From: Jidongwangia harbinensis
Lineage (GTDB): Bacteria; Actinomycetota; Actinomycetes; Mycobacteriales; Micromonosporaceae
NCBI RefSeq assembly: GCF_020216025.1
Contig: NZ_JAIWNC010000036.1
Span: 52,986-116,985, forward strand
Length of the DNA stretch: 64,000 bases
Direction: 5' to 3'
The notes under the pieces are model-generated. The model saw only the letters and a list, made by a program, of their open reading frames with translations, was not told the origin of the DNA and ran no database searches. This document shows, one piece after another, positions 57,941 to 64,000 of the stretch; the first letter of the stretch is position 1; each line of letters opens with the position of its first letter. Position numbers and translations under genes: made by a program.

Positions 57941-58954
57941 ATGACGGAGGCGGTGCGGTTCGGACTGGTGGGGTACGGCTCGGGCGGGCGCCTGTTCCAC
58001 GCCCCGTTCCTGGCGTCGGCGGCCGGCGTCGCGTTCGCCGGCGTGGTCACCCGGTCACCGGAACGCCGGGCCGAGCTGCCCGCCGGGGTGCCGGCCTTCG
58101 ACACGCTCGCCGACCTGGCCGCGGCCGGCGTCGAGGCGGTGACCGTCTCCACCCCGGCGGCCACCCACGCCGAGCTGGCGCACGAGGCGATCCGGCTCGG
58201 GCTGGCCGTGGTGGTGGACAAGCCGTTCACCCTGGACGCGCCGGCGGCCCGCGCGGTCACCGACGCCGCCGCGGACGCCGGCGTGCCCCTGAGCGTCTAC
58301 CAGAACCGCCGGTGGGACGCCGACTTCCGGACCGTGCGCAAGCTGGCCGGTTCCGGCACGCTGGGCGAGATCCGGCGGTTCGAGTCGCGCTTCGAGCGCT
58401 GGGCGCCGGACCGCGAGCCGCCCGCCGCCGGCGGCGGCACCCTCCTCGACTTCGGCGCCCACCTGGTGGACCAGGCCCTGCTGCTGTGCGGCCCGGCCGA
58501 ACGGGTGTACGCGGAGATGCACGGCCGCGGCGAACGGGACGACGACGTGTTCGTGGCGCTGCGGCACCGCGACGGCGCCGAGTCGCACCTCTGGGGCAGC
58601 TGGCGGCAGGCCGCGCCCGGACCCCGCTTCCGGGTCACCGGCACCACCGGCACGTACGTGGTGGACGGCCTCGACTCCCAGGAGGCCGCGCTGAAGGCGG
58701 GCCGGACACCGGCGATGCTGGGCGAACGGTGGGGCGTCGAGCCGGAGCACGCCTGGGGCCGGCTCTACCGCGGCGCGACCGGGGCGCCGGTCCGCAGCGA
58801 GCGCGGCGCCTGGGACCTGTTCTATCCGGCGTTCGCCGCGGCGGTCCGCGGGCAGGGCCCGGTGCCGGTCGACCCGCACGACTCGGTACGAGCCATGGAG
58901 ATCCTGGACGCGGCCCGGACCAGCGCGGCCACCGGCGAGACCGTCAAGCTGTAA
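57941..58954 (+). CDS. Gfo/Idh/MocA-family oxidoreductase
   Basis: A 337-residue NAD(P)-dependent dehydrogenase. VRFGLVGYGSGGRLFHAPFL is the Rossmann site, VDKPFTLDAPAARAVTDAAA contains the conserved EKP-like lysine motif (here DKP), and LLDFGAHLVDQALLLCG matches the typical DxGxHxxD catalytic segment, with His and Asp. The family oxidises or isomerises sugars and inositols; the substrate is unknown. It is divergent from the MetRS leader and convergent with the NmrA-like gene (11 bp overlap). Confidence 0.93.
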   Translation: MTEAVRFGLVGYGSGGRLFHAPFLASAAGVAFAGVVTRSPERRAELPAGVPAFDTLADLAAAGVEAVTVSTPAATHAELAHEAIRLGLAVVVDKPFTLDAPAARAVTDAAADAGVPLSVYQNRRWDADFRTVRKLAGSGTLGEIRRFESRFERWAPDREPPAAGGGTLLDFGAHLVDQALLLCGPAERVYAEMHGRGERDDDVFVALRHRDGAESHLWGSWRQAAPGPRFRVTGTTGTYVVDGLDSQEAALKAGRTPAMLGERWGVEPEHAWGRLYRGATGAPVRSERGAWDLFYPAFAAAVRGQGPVPVDPHDSVRAMEILDAARTSAATGETVKL

Positions 58955-59786
58955 CCCGGCGCAGCACCTCGGCGAGCGGGGTGGCCGGATGCCCGGTGAG
59001 CTGCTCGACCGCCGGCGACACCAGGGCCAGTTCGCCGGCCGCCACCGCGGTGTACGTGCTGACCCACGCGTCCACCTGCCAGTCCGGGGCGTCGTACCGC
59101 AGACGGGACGCGTACGCCTCCTCGACCGTCTCGTGGTGGAAGCGCACCGGCCGGCCGGTGACCTCGGACACGGTGGCGGCGATCTCGGTGAACGTGAGAG
59201 CCTCCGGGCCGGTCAGGTCGTAGGTGCGCCCGGCGTGCCCGGCCGGATCACGCAGCACCGCCGCCGCCGCGTCGGCGATGTCGTCCTGCGCCACCACGGC
59301 CGCCCGTCCGTCCCCGGCCGGCCCGCGGATCACCCCGTCCTCCCCCACCAGGAACGTCAGGAAGTCGGCGTACAGGTTGTCGCGCAGCACGGTGAACGGC
59401 AGCCCGGTGGCGCGGATCCGGTCCTCGGTGGCGGCGTGGTCGCGGGCCAGCGTGAACGTCGCGTCCGGCGCCGCCCCGGCGAACGACGTGTACACCAGAT
59501 GCCCGATCCCCGCGGCCGCGGCGGCGTCGACGAACGTCCGGTGCCGCGACACCCGGTCCGGCGACTCGGAGGCGGACACCATCAGCACCACGTCGGCGCC
59601 GCTGAGCGCCCGGCGTACCGCCTCCGGGTCGCCGTATTCCGCGACGGCGACCTCGGCGCCGGGCAGATCCGGTGCCCGGCCCGGATCCCGCACGACGAGC
59701 CGCAGGGCCGCACCGGCCGCGGCGAGCCGCCGGCCCACCCGTCCGCCGAGTTGTCCCGTCGCGCCGGTGACCACGATCAAACCCAT
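58944..59786 (-). CDS. NmrA-like / SDR-a family NAD(P)-binding protein
   Basis: A 280-residue atypical short-chain dehydrogenase. IVVTGATGQLGGRVGRRLAA is the GxxGxxG nucleotide site, ADVVLMVSASESPDRVSRHR, HLVYTSFAGAAPDATFTLAR and LPFTVLRDNLYADFLTFL follow, then TYDLTGPEALTFTEIAATVS near the C-terminus, as in QorB/NmrA-type quinone reductases. It may reduce quinones or act as a redox sensor. The ATG at 59786 gives the usual start; an ATG 18 bp upstream is also in frame. Confidence 0.92.
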   Translation of the reverse strand: MGLIVVTGATGQLGGRVGRRLAAAGAALRLVVRDPGRAPDLPGAEVAVAEYGDPEAVRRALSGADVVLMVSASESPDRVSRHRTFVDAAAAAGIGHLVYTSFAGAAPDATFTLARDHAATEDRIRATGLPFTVLRDNLYADFLTFLVGEDGVIRGPAGDGRAAVVAQDDIADAAAAVLRDPAGHAGRTYDLTGPEALTFTEIAATVSEVTGRPVRFHHETVEEAYASRLRYDAPDWQVDAWVSTYTAVAAGELALVSPAVEQLTGHPATPLAEVLRRVTA

Positions 59787-59838
59787 CCCCCATGTGTACG
59801 CCATCCCACCCGGTTCCCGGGCACCGAGGGTGGGCCGG

Positions 59839-60855
59839 TCACCCGGGAGGCGGCTCCGCGTCGACCACCCGGGCCGTGGCGAGCACATCCGCGAACCGGG
59901 CACCGTCCAGGTCCAGCCCGTCGGCGATCCAGGTCGGCGGCAGGTCGCCCGCGTCCACGGTCATCGCGGCGAGCACGTCCTCCGGGGTGAGCCCGGCCCG
60001 TTGCAGCGCCCGGATCTCGCGTGCGTTGACGCCCGGCACGAGCGGACCGTTGCCGAGGTCGGTGCCGTACCGGACGCTCCCGCCGTACCCCAGGAACCGC
60101 CGCAGGTTGTCGACCGCCGCGCCCAGTTCCGGTGACGGCCGGCCCCAGCCGTGGATGTCCAGCGTGCTGATCCAGCCCATGCCCTGGCCGGCGGCGGCGC
60201 GCAGCGCACCGTCGTCGATCCGTTCGGTCCACGGCGTGTGGGCCAGCAGGTCCGCCCGCGCGTCCACCGCGGCCTCGACCGTGCCGGATCCCTCGGCGTG
60301 CACCACCACCCGCAGGCCGGCGGCGTGCGCGGCGGCGACCACCGCGGCCAGCACCGGGCCGGGCAACGTGGGGCCGCCGGTGTGCGCGGTCACCTTGATC
60401 AGCTCCGAACCCGCCGCGTGGCACTCGCCGACCGCCTCGGTCGCGTCCGCCGCCGAGTGCACCTCCCGCCAGCTGCCCGGCGGTGCCCACGAACGGTCGC
60501 TGGGATAGCCGCCCGGCGCGGTGAGGAACGGCCCGGCCACGGTCATCCGGGGCAGCCCGGACCCCGGCCCGGCGGCGCGGTCGCGCAGGGCGGTCACCTC
60601 GGCGGGCACCCCGCCCAGGTCCCAGACCGCGGCGATGCCGCCGGCCCGCACGGCGCCAAGATCAACAAGGGCGGAGTGTACGTGGAAGTCGCACAACCCC
60701 GGCAGCAGCGTGCCGGACAGCCGGCGCAGCGGACCGGCACCCGGCTCCGCGGCCATCCCGGTCACCACACCGTCGCGCAGTTCCAGTGCGCCGCCGGTGT
60801 GCAGCCGCCCGTCCCACCAGAGCGAGTCGGCGGCCAGCCACCCGGCGCCGGTCAC
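59839..60855 (-). CDS. Amidohydrolase-superfamily protein in the kynurenine operon
   Basis: A 338-residue TIM-barrel hydrolase. The N-terminal beta-sandwich (LRDGVVTGMA) leads to LLPGLCDFHVHSALVDLGAV with the HxH metal site. ELIKVTAHTGG, LRVVVHAEGSGTVEAAVDA and VRYGTDLGNGPLVPGVNARE provide the Lys, His and Asp of a metal-dependent amidohydrolase; DLPPTWIADGLDLDGARFAD is the C-terminal sandwich. The GTG start overlaps the kynU stop (GTGA). No canonical kynurenine formamidase is seen in the operon, so this could hydrolyse N-formylkynurenine or a related amide, which is inference. Confidence 0.87.
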   Translation of the reverse strand: MTGAGWLAADSLWWDGRLHTGGALELRDGVVTGMAAEPGAGPLRRLSGTLLPGLCDFHVHSALVDLGAVRAGGIAAVWDLGGVPAEVTALRDRAAGPGSGLPRMTVAGPFLTAPGGYPSDRSWAPPGSWREVHSAADATEAVGECHAAGSELIKVTAHTGGPTLPGPVLAAVVAAAHAAGLRVVVHAEGSGTVEAAVDARADLLAHTPWTERIDDGALRAAAGQGMGWISTLDIHGWGRPSPELGAAVDNLRRFLGYGGSVRYGTDLGNGPLVPGVNAREIRALQRAGLTPEDVLAAMTVDAGDLPPTWIADGLDLDGARFADVLATARVVDAEPPPG

Positions 60856-62072
60856 GGCTGTTTCTCCAGCAGTTCGCGGAGCACGGACAGGCCGCGGTAC
60901 ACCTCGGTGAAGCTGGTGCTGAGCGGCGCCGGGCCGATCCGCAGGCCGTCCGGGCGGCGGTAGTCGCTGACCACACCGGCCCGCCACAGCGGTTCGAGCA
61001 GCCGGTCGAAACCGGGCCGCCGCAGCGTGACGTGCCCGCCGCGGCGGACCGGGTCACGCGGGCTGACCACCTCCACCCCGAACGGGGCGAGCCACTCGTC
61101 CGCGACGTCCAGCACGTACCCGGTGAGCAGCAACGACTTGGCGCGGACCGCTTCCATGCCGGCCTCTTCGAGCAGGTCCAGGTTGGCCCGCAGGGGCACC
61201 ATGGCGAGAATCGGCGGGGTGCCGCTCAGCAGCGCGCGCACGCCCGGCGCGAACTCGTGGACCGGCCCCATCTCGAACGCCGCCCGGTGCCCCATCCAGC
61301 CCCGGATCGGCTGGCGCAGCTCCTCCTGCAGACCGGTCCGCAGGTACGCGAACGCGGGCGCGCCCGGACCGCCGTTGAGATACTTGTACGTGCAGCCGAC
61401 GGCCAGGTCCGCACCCCAGGCGTCCAGGTCCACCGGCACCGAACCGGCCGAGTGGCTCAGGTCCCACAGGGTCAGCGCACCGGCCGCCCGGGCCAGGGCG
61501 TTGATCGCCACCGCGTCGGCCATCCACGCCGAGCGGTACGCCACATGGCTGAACAGCACCAGCGCGGTGTCCTCGTCCACCGCGTCGGCCACCTGCTCGG
61601 CCCGGATGCCGGCGCGCGGGTCGGTCTCGATCCACACCAGGTCCAGGTCCCGCTCGGCGGCGATGCCCTCGAGGACGTACCGGTCGGTGGGGAAGTTGTC
61701 GGTGTCCAGCACCACCCGGCGCCGTCCGGGCCGGGCGTCCACCGCGGCGCGGGCCAGCTTGTACAGCAGCACGGTGGTGGAGTCGGCGATCACCACCTGA
61801 CCGGCGGCGGCGCCCAGCGCGAGCCCGCCGAGCCGGTCGCCGAGCCGCAGCGGCCACTCCATCCACTCGTCGTTCCAGCCCCGGACCAGCCGGTCCGCCC
61901 ACGGCCCCCGGATGAACCCGTCCATCAGCTCGGCGGTCGCCCGCAGCGGCCGGCCCAGCGAGTTGCCGGCCAGGTAACACAGCAGGTCGCCGGAGGGCAG
62001 GAACCGGTCCCGGTACGCGGCGAGCGGATCCGCGGCGTCCAGCGATTCGGCCCGAAGCGCAAGGTCGTCCAT
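60852..62072 (-). CDS. kynU: Kynureninase
   Basis: A 406-residue PLP enzyme. YLAGNSLGRPLRATAELMDG starts the fold; VVIADSTTVLLYKLARAAVD, VVLDTDNFPTDRYVLEGIAA and the LALVLFSHVAYRSAWMADAV-like region follow. LWDLSHSAGSVPVDLDAWGA and the Schiff-base Lys in CTYKYLNGGPGAPAF are diagnostic. GWMGHRAAFEMG is also typical. It cleaves kynurenine to anthranilate and alanine. The start ATG overlaps the kynA stop (TGATG), so it is translated together with kynA. Confidence 0.96.
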   Translation of the reverse strand: MDDLALRAESLDAADPLAAYRDRFLPSGDLLCYLAGNSLGRPLRATAELMDGFIRGPWADRLVRGWNDEWMEWPLRLGDRLGGLALGAAAGQVVIADSTTVLLYKLARAAVDARPGRRRVVLDTDNFPTDRYVLEGIAAERDLDLVWIETDPRAGIRAEQVADAVDEDTALVLFSHVAYRSAWMADAVAINALARAAGALTLWDLSHSAGSVPVDLDAWGADLAVGCTYKYLNGGPGAPAFAYLRTGLQEELRQPIRGWMGHRAAFEMGPVHEFAPGVRALLSGTPPILAMVPLRANLDLLEEAGMEAVRAKSLLLTGYVLDVADEWLAPFGVEVVSPRDPVRRGGHVTLRRPGFDRLLEPLWRAGVVSDYRRPDGLRIGPAPLSTSFTEVYRGLSVLRELLEKQP

Positions 62073-62935
62073 CACTGATCCGGCACTCCGATCTCGGTCC
62101 GCACCGCGTACAGCTCCGGGAAGAACGTCAGGTCCAGCGCGGCCCGCAGGAACGACACCCCGCTGGAGCCGCCGGTCCCCCGTTTCACGCCGATCGTGCG
62201 CTCCACCGTCTTCAGGTGCCGGAACCGCCAGAGCTGGAAGTTGTCCTCCAGGTCGACCAGTTCCTCGCAGGCCTCGTACGCTTCCCAATGGTCCTGCGCA
62301 TGCTCGTAGATGTTCCGGAAGACCGGCACCAGGCCGGCGTGGAACTCGTGCGCCGCGGTCACGTCGCGGTCCAGCAGGTCGGCCGGCACCGGGTGGCCGT
62401 GCCGGGCCAGGAAGCGCAGGAACTCGTCGTACACGCTGGGGGCCGCGAGCGCCTCGGTGAGCATCTTCTGCGCCGCCGGGTCGTCGTCGAAGATCGACAG
62501 CATCCGCCGATCCTTGTTGCCGAGCAGGAACTCGACCGCCCGGTACTGGTACGACTGGAAGCCCGACGAGGTGCCCAGGAAGCTGCGGAACTCGGCGTAC
62601 TCGCTGGGCGTCAGCGTGGCCAGCACCGACCACTGCTCGGTCAGGCACCGCTGGATGTGCTTGACCCGGGCCAGCCCCTTGAGCGCCGGCCGCAACTCGT
62701 CCACGGCGAGCTGGCGCTGCACCGCGCGCAGCTCGTGCCGGATCAGCTTCAACCACAACTCGGACGTCTGATGCTGCAGGATGAACAGCAGTTCGTCGTG
62801 GTGCTCGGGCACGCTGACCGGGTGCTGCGCGGAGAGGATCTCGTCGAGGTGCAGATACTGCCCGTACGACAGGTTGACCCGGAAATCCCGGACAATCCCG
62901 TCCTCGAGCGGACGCTGATGACGTCGGGTCGCCAT
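62072..62935 (-). CDS. kynA: Tryptophan 2,3-dioxygenase
   Basis: A 287-residue heme dioxygenase. LSYGQYLHLDEILSAQHPVS, HHDELLFILQHQTSELWLKL and FLGTSSGFQSYQYRAVEFLL form the substrate pocket; the proximal heme ligand is the His in WRFRHLKTVERTIG near 236, followed by KRGTGGSSGVSFLRAALDL. It converts L-tryptophan to N-formylkynurenine. It is the first gene of the kynA-kynU-amidohydrolase operon. The upstream region is repeat-rich and no clear promoter was found. Confidence 0.96.
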   Translation of the reverse strand: MATRRHQRPLEDGIVRDFRVNLSYGQYLHLDEILSAQHPVSVPEHHDELLFILQHQTSELWLKLIRHELRAVQRQLAVDELRPALKGLARVKHIQRCLTEQWSVLATLTPSEYAEFRSFLGTSSGFQSYQYRAVEFLLGNKDRRMLSIFDDDPAAQKMLTEALAAPSVYDEFLRFLARHGHPVPADLLDRDVTAAHEFHAGLVPVFRNIYEHAQDHWEAYEACEELVDLEDNFQLWRFRHLKTVERTIGVKRGTGGSSGVSFLRAALDLTFFPELYAVRTEIGVPDQ

Positions 62936-63504
62936 TGACCCCCTCCTAGCTCAGAAGATCCTCCGCCCACTCCACCACACCGCCGCCGCCGCGGACACCA
63001 CACCCCACCCGGCCTGCCCCATCGACCCGCCCCGGCGCGCATCCAGCCCAAACCCGCGGGCGCCCGATGTGCCTTTAGGCGTCACGTCCCCGAGCCTTCC
63101 AGGCGCGCGCGTGGAGGCGGTTCGCTCCGCACCAAACCCCCACACACCCGTCGCCCCGAGCCCAGCGTGTGGCGAGGCGGTTCACTCCGCACCCGTGCAC
63201 CACACGCACTCAATCAACCTCAAACAACGAAACCACGCGCGACCCGCGAGGGCTGCGACGCTACGCCTCCGCCAAACCCCGTCGACCTTCTACTTGTGGT
63301 GCCCGATTCGCGGCTTATGCAGCTTTTGTCCTCATCACAAGTTCAGATCTGTGAAGAGGTCCGTCAAGCGGTGCCGGCGTTGGCTTCGAGGGACCGCGGA
63401 GCTGGGCGGACGATTGCTGTTGTTGCCGCGCGCCGTGGGGTCCGCTCTCCCGTCCCTGGTCACCGCCCACGAGCAACGGTGTGTCGAACAGCGGCGCGCT
63501 GGTT
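62936..63504. other. Non-coding region upstream of kynA
   Basis: No supported gene. Open frames in this stretch lack protein character and codon bias. It has patches of lower GC than the genes and an imperfect direct repeat (GAGGCGGTTCGCTCCGCACC at 63114-63133 and GAGGCGGTTCACTCCGCACC at 63174-63193, 60 bp apart). It is probably a decayed or extragenic segment and should also contain the kynA promoter. Confidence 0.55.
63114..63193. repeat. Two-copy 60-bp-spaced direct repeat
   Basis: GAGGCGGTT[C/C][G/A]CTCCGCACC occurs at 63114-63133 and 63174-63193, one mismatch in 20 bp. The bases before each copy are also partly similar, so this may be a decayed relative of the 61-bp array to the right. 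Confidence 0.7.
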
Positions 63505-63748
63505 GCCGCAACTCCACACGTCCCTGATACCCGAGAACGACGTGCGGAGCTACGGCGCACTCAATGCCGCAAATCCACACATCCCTGATACCCGAGAACG
63601 ACGTGCGGAGCTACGGCGCACTCAATGCCGCAAATCCACACATCCCTGATACCCGAGAACGACGTGTGGAGTTACGGCGCACTCAATGCCGCAAATCCAC
63701 ATATCCCGGATGCCCGACGGCGGCGTGCGGAGCTACGGCGCGCTGTGC
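63505..63748. repeat. 61-bp tandem repeat array, about four copies
   Basis: Units begin with GCCGCAA at 63505, 63566, 63627 and 63688, exactly 61 bp apart. Units 1-3 are almost identical, unit 4 is diverged and further degenerate similarity extends to the left. The unit contains CTGATACCCGAGAACGACGT and GGAGCTACGGCGCACTCAAT. Because 61 is not a multiple of three, successive units read in different frames, so the array is not a coding repeat. There are no spacers, so it is not a CRISPR. Confidence 0.92.
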
Positions 63749-63824
63749 ACCGGGAAGCCACCCGCGGCGGCACCCGAACCCGGCGAACAGAGAAGCGGCA
63801 GGCTCGTTCATCTCGCAGCACTCA

Positions 63825-63861
63825 AGCAGATCTTGGAGCGGAGAGCAGATCTTGGAGGCGG
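63825..63861. repeat. Dispersed repeat, copy B (apparently truncated)
   Basis: GCAGATCTTGGAG at 63826-63838 and again at 63845-63857, the same 19-bp period as copy A at 18625-18660. The similarity continues as GGCGG..GCCC.CC.GGGCG.TTTC to about 63882. The inverted arm seen in copy A is missing; instead the sequence changes to TTTGGATGCAACACCC, near the IS30-type gene. Confidence 0.85.
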
Positions 63862-63927
63862 CTCGCCCTCCTGGGCGATTTCAAGGTTTGGATGCAACAC
63901 CCACGTTTCTGCAGGTAGGAGTGGGTT

Positions 63928-64000
63928 GTGGCAGGGAGATTGTCGGCGTTGGAGCGGGAACGGATCGGGTTAGGGCGGGCGGCGGGTGAGTCGGTCCGGC
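63928..64000 (+). CDS. IS30-family transposase, N-terminal fragment
   Basis: The reading frame starts at a GTG (63928) 7 bp after a TAGGAG ribosome site and runs off the window after 24 codons. The visible protein begins AGRLSALERERIGLGRAAGE followed by SVR, which matches the N-terminal helix-turn-helix start of IS30-type transposases (L-S-x-x-E-R-E-x-I-x-x-G-x-A-A-G-E-S). About 300 further residues would lie outside the window. The left inverted repeat may lie near 63876-63905. Confidence 0.65.
   Translation, partial: MAGRLSALERERIGLGRAAGESVR

Noticed and set aside
63069..63527. 152-residue ORF upstream of kynA
   Set aside because: No protein-like composition, no codon bias, crosses repeats and has no recognisable motif.
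63505..63748. Possible CRISPR array
   Set aside because: The 61-bp units are directly abutting without unique spacers and no cas genes are present; it is a tandem repeat.
63564..63989. ORFs of up to 141 residues through the 61-bp repeats
   Set aside because: They exist because the repeat lacks stops in two frames; the unit length shifts frame every copy.

Overview
The window is very GC-rich DNA from an actinomycete. Frequent GTG starts, dense 4-bp start/stop overlaps, leaderless TANNNT promoters, a DUF5999 protein, a streptogrisin-type protease, a PGRP-type amidase and a GH81 glucanase all fit Actinomycetota. Micromonosporaceae (an Actinoplanes-like organism) is my best guess, from general knowledge rather than a search. 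It reads as ordinary chromosome with about 62 protein genes. I saw no tRNA, rRNA, CRISPR array or large biosynthetic cluster. The only mobile element is the start of an IS30-type transposase at the right edge.

Layout. 1-3.9 kb (minus): an envelope/lipid-phosphate operon of diacylglycerol kinase-like protein, BrkB/YihY, tandem PAP2 phosphatase and a partial EEP-family protein. 4-5.9 kb (plus): DUF1990, MBL hydrolase and DedA, translationally coupled. 5.9-17 kb: secreted and exported enzymes (serine beta-lactamase-like protein, GH81 glucanase with a LacI-type operator, streptogrisin-like and subtilisin-like proteases), plus a P450, an FAD/NAD-binding protein and a lone winged-helix regulator. 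17-18.9 kb: two small genes and two repeat-bearing intergenic regions. 18.9-22.1 kb (minus): a four-gene operon of two membrane proteins and a NarL-type two-component system. 22.2-31.5 kb: metabolic genes (MobA-like NTP transferase, GNAT, HAD, PLP-dependent deaminase, GlxA-type regulator with isochorismatase, KDG kinase with KDPG aldolase, quinone oxidoreductase). 31.5-39 kb: a GGDEF-EAL protein, the amidase, and two ECF sigma genes with a STAS gene and an alpha/beta hydrolase. 39-45.8 kb: a LAL regulator, small enzymes, TspO, a 48-residue membrane peptide and a GH13 glucosidase. 45.9-50.8 kb (plus): a glycan cluster of two GT4 genes, an (alpha/alpha)6-type protein and a GH130 phosphorylase. 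50.8-56.2 kb: paralogous methyltransferases flanking a second two-component system, a YqeB-like protein, an EAL protein and an HPF-like protein. 56.3-59.8 kb: a MetRS paralogue with an apparent leader-peptide attenuator, an oxidoreductase and an NmrA-like protein. 59.8-62.9 kb (minus): kynurenine operon (kynA, kynU, amidohydrolase). 62.9-64 kb: repeats, then the transposase start.

Most promising new observations: (1) a 19-residue leader ORF with tandem Met codons before the MetRS paralogue, followed by three alternately pairing RNA segments, the last inside a hairpin that overlaps the metRS ribosome binding site; (2) a promoter-like motif, GATGAGTTTCCGGGCG then GGTC at fixed spacing, in front of both genes flanking a SnoaL-tailed ECF sigma gene; (3) a dispersed paired 19-bp repeat seen 45 kb apart, one copy apparently cut by the IS30-type element; (4) a four-copy 61-bp tandem repeat; (5) the GT4-GT4-(alpha/alpha)6-GH130 cluster, a possible mannan system.
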